In this document: piece by piece, positions 26,401 to 34,512 of the stretch
How the letters are laid out: each line of letters begins with the position of its first letter
Numbering within the stretch: the first letter of the stretch is position 1
Position numbers and translations under genes: made by a program
Notes under the pieces: generated by a model
Database searches by the model: none
What the model saw: only the letters and a program-made list of their open reading frames with translations
Told to the model about the DNA's origin: nothing
Origin: Bacteroidota bacterium
GTDB taxonomy: Bacteria > Bacteroidota > Bacteroidia > AKYH767-A > 2013-40CM-41-45
Assembly (NCBI GenBank): GCA_004295015.1
Contig: SHNE01000053.1
Location: forward strand, 62,001 to 126,000
Direction of reading: 5' to 3'
Length of the DNA: 64,000 nt

Positions 26401-28002
26401 CTACTGTAGCAGAAGTCTGAAGTTAGTTTGTCCAACTTCGCTGTCAATTGTTAAAATATAAAAACCTGATTTTAAGTTTGAGGTTCCGAGAGGAAAGCGC
26501 TGGGATCCTGAACTCAAATATCCTGAGTAAATTTTTGCAACCAATTTCCCTTGTGCATCCTTCAGTGTGATGCTAGTTTGCATCGATTGCGTAAGGTTGA
26601 AAGTAACGATACTTCTCAAATTGGCAGGGTTGGGGTATACAGCCAAATCCTTGACAGATGAATGTTCAGAAATGCTCGTCAGTATGTAATTGGTATTTTG
26701 GCAGTCAAAGTTTGCCCAACCCGAAGTCCAGTCTGTAGAACCGAATGCGCCGCGGTATGTGACAACATCAAAGAATGGATCTGAAAGATGACTCGAACTG
26801 AAGCTTGAATTTGAAAGCAGGGGACTTCCGGCCAGTGGAACGAATGAAGGATTGTCGTAGTGATATGGATTTGTCAATTGTAAATCTAAACTGTTTGGTA
26901 ATATTGCATTGGCAAACGAACCCTGATTGAACCAGGTTGTAATGTCCCAAGTGCTTCCGCTCGCTACGGCAAGTGGGGTAGTGCAACCTGCAATAATATT
27001 ATTCATGTATTGCAGGTCATTATTTGTTGCATTCGCTTCACTGTTTGCTCCATCAATAATCAATCCCGTTGGGTAGCCTGATACTGCTGAATTAAAGATG
27101 GATGTTTTAGCACTGCGCCTTAGATGGGCTCCTCTTTTGTAGTTGCTGTTTATCATTGTTCCTGCATCTACCATAGGTCCTATCAGAGTTACATTCGAAT
27201 ATATTGGGAAGGTGATGGGTGTATTTGTAGATCCAGTAGCATCATTGTCTGATTCAAATCCATTTGATCCGGAAATATCTGCAACGTTTGAATCACGGAG
27301 TGCAACTAAAAACTGACATTTTCCCTGATACCCAAAGTCTGTATCGAAATCATCATCCAATCCTCTGAATGCTACAATATGTTTTAGGTTAACGGTACCG
27401 CCAAAACACTCATAAGAGTCATCTCCGGAGTAACTCACCATTACATAGTCAATCAGGGTTCCTGAACCGACCCCGCCTAGCGTAAGGCCGTTAATTTCAT
27501 TGTTAGGCATAAAAGCTATGCCCGGAAATTCAATTCTAACATATCTCAGAATTCCGGAATTGTCAGTCGGATTCGTCCCACCATATAGCCCCTTGTTTGA
27601 ATCTACCCCTCCTTCAATTACCTTTTCTCCTGCAGGATCGTTTATAGGGGCATTTCCGCATATTATTATTCCACCCCAATCCCCATAACTGCGTAAGCCT
27701 GCAGGTTCATTGGATGTGAATACTATCGGTTGTGAAGAAGTCCCATCTGCCCATATCTTGGAGCCTCTGGTGATGATAAGACTTCCTTTTGACGCTTTGT
27801 CCCCTTTGATGACGGTTCCTTCCTGTATTGTCAGTTCTGCATTGTTGGTTACATATACAAAACCACTTAATATGTATATGTTGTTATTAGTCCAACTTGT
27901 GTTACTTGAGAGGTCACCTGATACAGTGACGATTGATTGTGCATTGGCCTTCACAATTAGGAGAGACGCAAAGGCAAGTAGGATTAGTAAGATTTTTTTC
28001 AT
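26401..28002 (-). CDS. T9SS-secreted surface protein of the phosphate island
   Basis: This protein of about 533 residues starts at MKKILLILLAFASLLIVKAN, a signal peptide. An in-frame ATG 36 nt further up would bury it. The body is rich in Gly, Asn and Ser, with segments such as LTIQEGTVIKGDKASKGSLI, GDWGGIIICGNAPIND, ILRYVRIEFPGIAF and GSGTLIDYVMVSYSGDDSYE, which suggest a right-handed beta-helix. The C-terminus has the T9SS type A sorting domain (LAVYPNPANLRSIVTFNLTQ, ending TNFRLLLQ). Its own Pho-box-like promoter and its place next to the TonB receptor gene suggest that the two work together at the cell surface. No catalytic motif was recognised. Confidence 0.88.
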   Translation of the reverse strand: MKKILLILLAFASLLIVKANAQSIVTVSGDLSSNTSWTNNNIYILSGFVYVTNNAELTIQEGTVIKGDKASKGSLIITRGSKIWADGTSSQPIVFTSNEPAGLRSYGDWGGIIICGNAPINDPAGEKVIEGGVDSNKGLYGGTNPTDNSGILRYVRIEFPGIAFMPNNEINGLTLGGVGSGTLIDYVMVSYSGDDSYECFGGTVNLKHIVAFRGLDDDFDTDFGYQGKCQFLVALRDSNVADISGSNGFESDNDATGSTNTPITFPIYSNVTLIGPMVDAGTMINSNYKRGAHLRRSAKTSIFNSAVSGYPTGLIIDGANSEANATNNDLQYMNNIIAGCTTPLAVASGSTWDITTWFNQGSFANAILPNSLDLQLTNPYHYDNPSFVPLAGSPLLSNSSFSSSHLSDPFFDVVTYRGAFGSTDWTSGWANFDCQNTNYILTSISEHSSVKDLAVYPNPANLRSIVTFNLTQSMQTSITLKDAQGKLVAKIYSGYLSSGSQRFPLGTSNLKSGFYILTIDSEVGQTNFRLLLQ

Positions 28003-28037
28003 GGTTGTTTTTTTAATGTATGTTATGTTGTTTGACA

Positions 28038-28116
28038 CAAAATTAACCCGGCAGTATTATGCATTTGTTAAAGCAAACAGACTATTTAATTACCTTAAGG
28101 TTAAGCCAAAGTGAAC
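28038..28116 (-). promoter_or_regulatory. Promoter and candidate Pho box of the T9SS protein gene
   Basis: The minus-strand -7 element TAATTTTG (28045-28038) matches TAnnTTTG exactly. Octamers on the plus strand in an 11-nt register that begins 9 nt upstream read GTATTATG (28054), TTGTTAAA (28065), AACAGACT (28076), TAATTACC (28087), AGGTTAAG (28098) and AAGTGAAC (28109). The coding-strand word CTTAACCT within the 28098 unit also equals the cyanobacterial Pho-box unit. Some units are poor. Confidence 0.45.
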
Positions 28117-28124
28117 AAGTCTAA

Positions 28125-28157
28125 ACAAAAACAGCCTTTCATAAAATGAAAGGCTGT
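28125..28157 (-). terminator. Intrinsic terminator of pstS2
   Basis: ACAGCCTTTCAT, an AAA loop and ATGAAAGGCTGT form a 12-bp stem. On the minus strand it is followed by TTTTGTTT, 31 nt past the pstS2 stop. Confidence 0.8.
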
Positions 28158-28188
28158 CTTACATAACTATTACATGTCAACATGAAAA

Positions 28189-29055
28189 TTATTTTGTCAG
28201 AGGAACGTATCCGACTTCTTGGACAATTGCCTGTCCTTCCGCAGATACGATGTAGTCAAGAAAAGCTTTTAATTTTGGTTCAACCTGCTTGCCGAAATAA
28301 AAGAATAAAGGTCTGGATATTGGATAGGTTTTATCCTGAGCAGCAGCAACACTTGGTGTAACAAATGTCTTAGCTCCATCATAGGATACGTCGATAGTTG
28401 CAACTTCATTGCTTTCGTATGCTAGTCCAATATATCCGATAGCTCCTTTCGTTTGGCTGACCGACTGAACAATTGCTCCGGTGGCCGGCATTAATAATGC
28501 TTTATTTCCGAAATTCTTTTTATCCAATACATGCTCCCGGAAGAATTCATAGGTCCCTGAACTGGTCTCCCTTGAGTAGTAAATTATTTTCCCGTCATTT
28601 CCTCCTACGTCCTTCCAGTTCGTAATTTTACCCGTGAAAATCCCTTCTAACTGTTCTCTTGTAAGTTGTCGAACAGGATTCTCCTTGTTCACAACAACCG
28701 ATAAAGCATCATTAGCCAAATTAAATTCCACCACATCTTTATTGTGCTGCTTTAATTTCAATTTTTCATCTTGCTTAAGGGAGCGGGAAGCCATGGCAAT
28801 ATCCGTCGTTTCGTCTAACAAAGCAGCAATACCGACACCGGAACCACCACCAACAATCGTTATACTCGTGTTTTTGTTTTTCTTCATGTATTCCTCTGCA
28901 AGCTTCTGAGCCAAAGGCAGAACTGTGTCAGAACCTTTTACCAATATATTCACAGATTCGACTTTATTTGCCGTTTCGTTCTTATTCTTATTCTCAGTAT
29001 TGCCACAAGCCATTAAAAAGCTCACAGCTACAATCATCGATAGCATTTTCTTCAT
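28189..29055 (-). CDS. Phosphate-binding lipoprotein (PstS2)
   Basis: This 288-residue paralogue of PstS1 has the lipobox FLMACGN, with Cys17 as lipid anchor, then a charged linker (NTENKNKNETANKVE). It keeps the phosphate-binding segments KGSDTVLPL, GGGSGVGIAALLDETTDIAM and YSRETSSGTYEFF. Anchoring to a membrane sets it apart from soluble PstS1. It may capture phosphate near the outer membrane or feed the same PstCAB. It follows the two response-regulator genes by 66 nt and ends at a good terminator. A minus-strand TAATTTTG at 29124-29117 could give it its own promoter. Confidence 0.93.
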   Translation of the reverse strand: MKKMLSMIVAVSFLMACGNTENKNKNETANKVESVNILVKGSDTVLPLAQKLAEEYMKKNKNTSITIVGGGSGVGIAALLDETTDIAMASRSLKQDEKLKLKQHNKDVVEFNLANDALSVVVNKENPVRQLTREQLEGIFTGKITNWKDVGGNDGKIIYYSRETSSGTYEFFREHVLDKKNFGNKALLMPATGAIVQSVSQTKGAIGYIGLAYESNEVATIDVSYDGAKTFVTPSVAAAQDKTYPISRPLFFYFGKQVEPKLKAFLDYIVSAEGQAIVQEVGYVPLTK

Positions 29056-29121
29056 CTTTTTCGCTTTTAATTTTATTTGAAAATTTAATTAAAATTTTGT
29101 CTGGTTATGGACGCTTCAAAA

Positions 29122-29802
29122 TTAAGCATTAAAGCGATAGCCAACTCCCTTTTGTGTACTTATAAAATGATCTCCAAGTTTTTTTCTGATTCTTCTGATA
29201 TGTACGTCTATAGTTCTGTCATTTTCCGACGGCAATCGTTTCCACACCTTTTCGAAGATTTCAACTCTGCCAAAAACTTTTCCCGGTTGACTGACAAGTA
29301 AATGCAAGAGATCGAATTCTTTCTTTGAAACATGCACCAGTTCTTGATTTAGGTAAACCGTATACGACTCTTTGTCAATTCGAAGCCGAATATCAGGTTG
29401 CTTGCTTGGTTTAACGGATATCACCTGAGAGCTTGTATTTAAACGAGCCAGAATTCTTTGAACGACTGCATGTGGTCGAATTGGACGTCTGATAAAATCG
29501 TCAGCACCTGCCGTGAATGCCGCAATCTCAGTTTTCTCATCCTGGTCATCGGATAATATTAATACTTGCATATTTCTAGTAAATATGTTGGACTTGATAA
29601 GAAAGCAGAGTTCAAAACAGGCAACATTTTTATGCAAAGTGTCTAGTAAAATAATCCCCGGATTTCTGTCTTTGATGAATTGCATAGACTCAGAAAACTG
29701 GTTTAACATTTTTACTTCAAATCCCTGTGTACACAGGGTCTCGCTTAAGAGATTTATTTCAAGAGATGGCTCTGACACCAACAATACATTCGGGCTTTTC
29801 AT
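29122..29802 (-). CDS. OmpR/PhoB-family regulator with degenerate receiver
   Basis: This 226-residue protein has an N-terminal receiver-like domain and a C-terminal winged helix (about residues 126-226: DKESYTVYLNQELVHVSKKE, then DRTIDVHIRRIRKKLGDHFI, GVGYRF). The receiver keeps the phosphoacceptor position D54 and S84. The paired metal-binding acids found near residue 10 in active receivers are Ser10-Glu11 here, and the conserved Lys is Arg106 (IRRP instead of ITKP). Phosphorylation may therefore be weak or lost. The preceding gene, 10 nt away, encodes a complete receiver with no output domain. The DNA-binding half is the best candidate to bind the 11-bp repeat arrays in this island. Confidence 0.9.
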   Translation of the reverse strand: MKSPNVLLVSEPSLEINLLSETLCTQGFEVKMLNQFSESMQFIKDRNPGIILLDTLHKNVACFELCFLIKSNIFTRNMQVLILSDDQDEKTEIAAFTAGADDFIRRPIRPHAVVQRILARLNTSSQVISVKPSKQPDIRLRIDKESYTVYLNQELVHVSKKEFDLLHLLVSQPGKVFGRVEIFEKVWKRLPSENDRTIDVHIRRIRKKLGDHFISTQKGVGYRFNA

Positions 29803-29812
29803 TTGATGCGAA

Positions 29813-30184
29813 TTATTTAATGAGTTCTTTTATCATGCCTATCAGAATGGCCGGTCGAATGGGTTTGGTGATAAAATGATTGCCACCTGCGTCCATGGCA
29901 TTCATGCTGGTATATTCGTCTGAATCGGCAGTCAAAAACAATACAGGAATATGCTGTAGTTTGCTGTCTGCCCGGATTTCTCTGCAAGTTTCAATTCCCG
30001 ACATTTCCGGCATTCTTATATCCATTATGATTAGATCCGGCATATTTACCTTGGCAGATTCCAGACATTGTTTTCCATTGTATGCCTGAAAGACAGTGTA
30101 CTTTTCTTTCCGTAAATTGTAGCTTAATATCTCCACCACATCCGGTTCATCGTCAACTACTAATACTTTTAAATTTGGGTTCAT
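29813..30184 (-). CDS. Stand-alone response-regulator receiver (PhoB-receiver-like)
   Basis: This single-domain protein of 123 residues, read from MNPNLKVLVVDDEPD, has a full receiver active site: D11, D12, phosphoacceptor D55 in LIIMDIRMPEMSG, T85 and K107 in FITKP. The sequence VEILSYNLRKEKYTVFQAYN resembles receivers of PhoB-type regulators more than CheY. I chose this start over an ATG 18 nt upstream because that codon overlaps the predicted -7 element at 30200-30207. It is the first gene of the regulator-pstS2 segment and may pass or absorb phosphoryl groups for the degenerate regulator downstream. Confidence 0.9.
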   Translation of the reverse strand: MNPNLKVLVVDDEPDVVEILSYNLRKEKYTVFQAYNGKQCLESAKVNMPDLIIMDIRMPEMSGIETCREIRADSKLQHIPVLFLTADSDEYTSMNAMDAGGNHFITKPIRPAILIGMIKELIK

Positions 30185-30199
30185 TTTTTTTGATTTAAT

Positions 30200-30256
30200 C
30201 AAAAGTAGACGCTCTATGTAAACTGAAAATTAATCCAATGTAAACAAAATGTTAAT
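30200..30256 (-). promoter_or_regulatory. Promoter and candidate Pho box of the regulator genes
   Basis: The minus-strand -7 element TACTTTTG (30207-30200) matches TAnnTTTG. Upstream, plus-strand octamers at exact 11-nt steps read ATGTAAAC (30216), AAATTAAT (30227), ATGTAAAC (30238) and ATGTTAAT (30249), covering the -33 region. Repeats phased at 11 bp that replace the -35 region are the known layout of PhoB/PhoP-activated promoters. This is the cleanest of the four arrays. Confidence 0.6.
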
Positions 30257-30328
30257 ATTTAAATGATTGAAAATTAGACAGTAAGCCTATTGGTAAGGCC
30301 TGATTAACCCTGTCAACCTATAGACATA

Positions 30329-30685
30329 TCAGCCGATAAAGACATAATCTTCCTGCTTTATTCTAAATGCATTTTCATCCGCATTCATGCTTCTTATTCC
30401 AAGTAGATTTTTTAGAAAACTGAGTTCAAAGGACGAATGCGTGCAGATCATACCATCAACTGAATTATTTTGCACAACATCAACTGAAATGATAATGAGT
30501 GGCGATTGCTCTTCAATGCAAATTTCCACCAGGATTGCACACGACTGCAGTGGATCATTCTGACGGGCTGACATTTTTCCGGTGGATTGATTCTCCTGTA
30601 CTATTTGGAAATCCATATTGATAAGGGTGGTTTTGGAATTTTCCCATAATCGGGTAAACTCATGAGCGATAACACAAGTCTTCAT
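30329..30685 (-). CDS. Hypothetical protein, 118 residues
   Basis: I do not recognise this protein. It has no signal peptide or membrane segment. It contains alternating strands (SCAILVEICIEEQSPLIIIS, VDVV) and a helical C-terminus (SFELSFLKNLLGIRSMNADE), so a small soluble alpha/beta fold is likely. It lies upstream of the phosphate regulator genes on the same strand, with a 126-nt gap that contains their promoter. It is divergent from mltG. The region before its start contains ATGTAAAG but no regular 11-bp array. Confidence 0.65.
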   Translation of the reverse strand: MKTCVIAHEFTRLWENSKTTLINMDFQIVQENQSTGKMSARQNDPLQSCAILVEICIEEQSPLIIISVDVVQNNSVDGMICTHSSFELSFLKNLLGIRSMNADENAFRIKQEDYVFIG

Positions 30686-30783
30686 ATTTTTTACATGTAA
30701 AGATGAAGTATGAATGTTGAGAAATAATTAACATAAAGTTACCGTTTGATGAAAATGCGATCTATTTTCGTAATCTCTCAATT

Positions 30784-31836
30784 ATGACTTCAAGGAAAAA
30801 AAATATTAAACGAGGACTTTGGATAACTGTGGCCGTGTTGATGTTGATATCATTGGCCTTAGGATGGAAGATTTATCAAAAAGTGTTCAGTCCAAATGTT
30901 CGAACTCAGGCACCGGGACCATTATACCTTTATATTCCTACCGGGTCAGATATCAGCGATGTCATGAAAATACTCGACGAGCAGCGACTTCTTCGAAATG
31001 AAGAGTCCTTCTTATTTACTGCGAAGCAATTAAAATATGAGACAAACATTAAACCCGGGCGATATCTGTTGAAGGATGGAATGAATAATAAGGAACTAAT
31101 TTCCTTATTGAGATCGGGGAGGCAGTCACCGTTGAATTTAGTGTTTAATAATATCAGGACCAAAGAGCAATTAGCTGAGAGAGTTGCAATACAGATTGAA
31201 GCAAAAGCATCCTCCATTATGAATTTAATGAATGATCGTGATTATATTAATGATTTAGGGTTCACACCGGAAAATATTCTCTGTCTTTTTATACCTGATA
31301 CTTATGAAATGTATTGGAATACTTCTGCAGATCAGTTCTTGAAAAAAATGCTGGTGGAGTACAAAAAATTTTGGAATACAAATCGTATGATAAAGGCGGA
31401 GCAGACCGGATACAAGCCGATAGAAATTTCTATCCTTGCTTCAATTGTCCAACAGGAATCCAACCAGTCGGATGAAAAACCAATTATTGCCGGTGTATAT
31501 ATTAATCGTTTACAAAAAGATTGGAAGTTGGAAGCTGACCCTACGCTCGTGTATGCCCTTGGGGATTTTAGCATTAAAAGGGTATTGAGTGTTCACAAAG
31601 AAATCGAGTCTCCTTACAATACCTATAAGTACAGGGGATTGCCTCCGGGCCCTATATGTCTACCAACAAAAGCTTCTATTGAGTCAGTCTTGAACTATAC
31701 TAAGCATACTTATATGTATTTTTGTGCCAGGGAAGACTTTAGTGGCTATCATAATTTTGCAAGCAATTACATCCAACATCTTGTTAATGCCAGAAAATTT
31801 CAACGAGCCCTGAACAAGCGAGGAATTAAATCCTGA
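30784..31836 (+). CDS. mltG: Endolytic murein transglycosylase MltG
   Basis: This 350-residue membrane-anchored enzyme cuts nascent glycan strands and sets their length. One N-terminal helix (about residues 11-30, GLWITVAVLMLISLALGWKI) anchors it in the inner membrane with the rest in the periplasm. A LysM-like region follows (IPTGSDISDVMKILDEQRLL). The YceG core has ILASIVQQES, with the catalytic Glu225, then AGVYINRLQKDWKLEADPTL and SPYNTYKYRGLPPGPICLPT. Length and order match the family. It is followed after 1 nt by a gene for a secreted protein and then by a phosphohexomutase, all on the plus strand. Confidence 0.95.
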   Translation: MTSRKKNIKRGLWITVAVLMLISLALGWKIYQKVFSPNVRTQAPGPLYLYIPTGSDISDVMKILDEQRLLRNEESFLFTAKQLKYETNIKPGRYLLKDGMNNKELISLLRSGRQSPLNLVFNNIRTKEQLAERVAIQIEAKASSIMNLMNDRDYINDLGFTPENILCLFIPDTYEMYWNTSADQFLKKMLVEYKKFWNTNRMIKAEQTGYKPIEISILASIVQQESNQSDEKPIIAGVYINRLQKDWKLEADPTLVYALGDFSIKRVLSVHKEIESPYNTYKYRGLPPGPICLPTKASIESVLNYTKHTYMYFCAREDFSGYHNFASNYIQHLVNARKFQRALNKRGIKS

Positions 31837-31837
31837 A

Positions 31838-32932
31838 ATGAGAAAAAGGTACTTGGTTATATTTTTTCTTTTTTATTACTCACTCGGCAACTTGTTTGCT
31901 GCCCAGTCTCCTGTGCTTTTATTCCTGAGTCGCCAGGATCAAGTGGATACACTGGGTTACAACATAGTAAATGAACTCCCGGCCTTGGTTTATAAAGAGA
32001 TAATTTCCGGTAGAGTTGCTCTTTGGGATTCACCAAATAAAACGGTGCAAATTGTGCCTTCATCCTTAATAAGTCTGGAATCATCAGGTGGTGATAATTT
32101 TAGCCAGGCTAAACAATTATTCATTTACGAGTTATGGGATCTGGACAAGAAAAAGGGAGATCTGCAAACTGTCGGCTTTTATTTTTCAAGCCGAACACAG
32201 AGGGGCGAAGAAATTTCGTACGGATTTGTTGATTATGATCCTTTAGATAGTTTGTTTAGAGCCACTAAGATCCCTGTAAATTCAAATGGGAATTGTGACT
32301 TGACTTATTATGATGTGCTGCATAGTAAATATTATTTTTACAATGTTGTTCAGGTGGCTGAGAAAAAAATTACCAATATTAAAGAAGCACTTGCATTGAA
32401 GGAAGAAGTAACACAATTTATTTCACAAAGAATCACTCCTCCGAATCATGATGTCAAAGAGCTTAGCTATGTCATTCAATATGCCGATAACCCTCCGGAT
32501 TTGGCAATGTCAAAGTCAAATCAATTCATTCAAGGTTTGCAGTTGTTTCTAAATGAAAATCAAGAAGTGTTTTATAATTTGGGAGGAGATAAATTTCATG
32601 ATTTTAGACAATTAAATAATATAAAAGTTACTTCTGTGGAAGTTTTTGAAAAATGGAGAAAGGAAAACGACCGGATCGAATCGGAGTTTATATCCATGCA
32701 AATTTATGTTTCATCTCACCCTATGAATTTAATTGAAGGTTCAGACATTCAGTTACTCGACCTTATGGTAGATTTTAAATCCATTTCAGACTTTCTAAGA
32801 GAAAAAGAATTCTATTTTCGCATTACTAAAATTAATAATGAAGAAATTCAATTAGGTAAATCTGTCGCATTTCTGAAAGGCTTAAGAACCTGGAAATGGA
32901 ATCAGTTAACTGAGTTTGTTCGATATGAATAA
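31838..32932 (+). CDS. Secreted protein of unknown function, 364 residues
   Basis: I do not recognise the family. The N-terminus (MRKRYLVIFFLFYYSLGNLF, then AAQ) is a signal peptide. The mature part is mixed alpha/beta, with no lipobox, membrane helix or repeat. A region near residue 75-115 (KQLFIYELWDLDKKKGDLQT, VGFYFSSRTQRGEE) looks like a beta-sandwich, and the C-terminal half is helical and charged. The start lies 1 nt after the mltG stop, so the two are probably translationally coupled. A role in the periplasm near peptidoglycan or gliding/T9SS machinery is possible but not shown. Confidence 0.8.
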   Translation: MRKRYLVIFFLFYYSLGNLFAAQSPVLLFLSRQDQVDTLGYNIVNELPALVYKEIISGRVALWDSPNKTVQIVPSSLISLESSGGDNFSQAKQLFIYELWDLDKKKGDLQTVGFYFSSRTQRGEEISYGFVDYDPLDSLFRATKIPVNSNGNCDLTYYDVLHSKYYFYNVVQVAEKKITNIKEALALKEEVTQFISQRITPPNHDVKELSYVIQYADNPPDLAMSKSNQFIQGLQLFLNENQEVFYNLGGDKFHDFRQLNNIKVTSVEVFEKWRKENDRIESEFISMQIYVSSHPMNLIEGSDIQLLDLMVDFKSISDFLREKEFYFRITKINNEEIQLGKSVAFLKGLRTWKWNQLTEFVRYE

Positions 32933-32956
32933 AGCTAAACTATTAAATACACTATA

Positions 32957-34372
32957 ATGAGCAAGATTAAATTTGGAACTGATGGATGGCGGGCAATTAT
33001 CGCGAAAGATTTTACTGTTGAAAATGTTGCCCGGGTTTCAGAGGCAACTGCAAACTGGTTGTTGTCAAAAAGTAAAAAACCCTCAGTTGTACTCGGACAT
33101 GATTGTCGATTTGCAGGTGAATTGTTCGCAGAAACAGTGGCAAAAGTAATGATACAGAAAGGTGTTCGGGTTTTTCTCGCTAAAGGTTTCGTATCAACTC
33201 CCATGATTTCACTTGGAACTGTAAATCATAAGGCAGACCTTGGTATAATCATCACTGCTTCTCATAATCCACCATCCTATAATGGTTTTAAACTGAAAGG
33301 ATCTTTTGGAGGCCCATTGGCACCTGCAGATGTTCAGGAAATTGAAAATATTATTCCCGCGACTTGTACAATTGATTTCTCCAAGGTCACTCTTGAGGAT
33401 GTGCCTGCAAATGATAGCTTAAAATACATTGATCTCGAGGGTGAATACATAAAGCATGTAGAAAATAATTTTGATCTGGATGCAATCCGTAATTCGGGTT
33501 TAAAACTTGCTTACGATGCAATGTATGGAGCCGGTCAGAATGTAATGCGTCGGCTTTTTCCAAAGATTACTTTTTTGCATTGTGATGATAATCCCGGATT
33601 TCATGGTCAGGCTCCCGAACCAATCGATAAAAATCTTGGTGAGTTCAGAAACCTGATAAAGGAAATGAAAAACATTGATTGTGGTCTGGTCACCGATGGA
33701 GATGCTGATCGAATTGGAATGTACGATGGTGAAGGAAATTTCATTGACTCACACCATATTATTCTCTTGTTAATTCATTATTTAGTAAAGTACAAAGGAC
33801 AAAGTGGAAAGGTTTGCACAGCATTCAGCACTACACCAAAAGTTGAGAAAATCTGTAAGCACTATAATCTACCATTGGAAACTGTAAAAATCGGTTTTAA
33901 GTACATCTGTGAAATTATGCTCAAGGAAGATGTACTTCTTGGCGGGGAGGAGAGTGGGGGAATAGCAATTAAAGGGCATATTCCTGAAAGAGATGGAATA
34001 TGGATGGGTTTAGTTATATGGGAGTTCATGGCTAAGAGCGGTAAAAAATTACCTGATCTTATTGGCGAGGTATACTCGATAGTCGGAGGCTTCTCGTTTG
34101 AAAGAAGTGATCTTCACCTCAAAGAAGAACTGAAAGCAAAAATAGTTGCTAATACTGCCTCCAATTATTATAAATCATTTGGTAAGTATAACATTAAGAG
34201 AATTGAAGACCTTGATGGTTATAAATACTTTTTTGATGATAACAATGATGAGTGGTTATTGATCAGGGCTTCAGGTACAGAGCCTGTATTAAGGACATAC
34301 GCTGAATCAGCCACCAGAGAAGGTGCTTTTGCAATCCTCAAGGCAGCTGAAAATACCCTGTTGAATTCTTAA
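32957..34372 (+). CDS. Phosphoglucomutase/phosphomannomutase-family enzyme
   Basis: This 471-residue cytoplasmic enzyme moves phosphate between the 1- and 6-positions of a hexose. The four-domain alpha-D-phosphohexomutase signatures are present: IKFGTDGWRAIIA, the phosphoserine loop TASHNPPSYNGFK (Ser102), the Mg2+ loop DGDADRIG (Asp247, 249, 251), the sugar-binding loop GGEESGG and the phosphate-binding RASGTEPVLRTYAES. The substrate (glucose, mannose or glucosamine phosphate) cannot be decided. It is the last gene of the mltG cluster, and a pair of hairpins follows. Confidence 0.93.
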   Translation: MSKIKFGTDGWRAIIAKDFTVENVARVSEATANWLLSKSKKPSVVLGHDCRFAGELFAETVAKVMIQKGVRVFLAKGFVSTPMISLGTVNHKADLGIIITASHNPPSYNGFKLKGSFGGPLAPADVQEIENIIPATCTIDFSKVTLEDVPANDSLKYIDLEGEYIKHVENNFDLDAIRNSGLKLAYDAMYGAGQNVMRRLFPKITFLHCDDNPGFHGQAPEPIDKNLGEFRNLIKEMKNIDCGLVTDGDADRIGMYDGEGNFIDSHHIILLLIHYLVKYKGQSGKVCTAFSTTPKVEKICKHYNLPLETVKIGFKYICEIMLKEDVLLGGEESGGIAIKGHIPERDGIWMGLVIWEFMAKSGKKLPDLIGEVYSIVGGFSFERSDLHLKEELKAKIVANTASNYYKSFGKYNIKRIEDLDGYKYFFDDNNDEWLLIRASGTEPVLRTYAESATREGAFAILKAAENTLLNS

Positions 34373-34385
34373 GAAATAAAAGGTC

Positions 34386-34443
34386 GTCTATATGAGTAAC
34401 TCATAGTTTCCCGGCATATAGACTGTCACCGGAAATTATCCGG
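34386..34443. terminator. Tandem hairpins after the phosphohexomutase gene
   Basis: GTCTATATG (34386-34394) pairs with CATATAGAC (34415-34423), and CCGGA / TCCGG (34429-34443) forms a second small stem. No strong T-run follows, so termination strength is uncertain. Confidence 0.4.
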
Positions 34444-34512
34444 CAAACTCTGATTGACATTTAATTTCGTTCCTGTATCCCAAGCTCAGCCGGCGTATTC
34501 TCTTGATTTTTT

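Noticed and set aside
30686-30783. Pho-box-like array between the 118-residue gene and mltG
   Set aside because: ATGTAAAG at 30695 and ATGTTGAG at 30714 are 19 bp apart, not a multiple of 11, and no consistent register was found.
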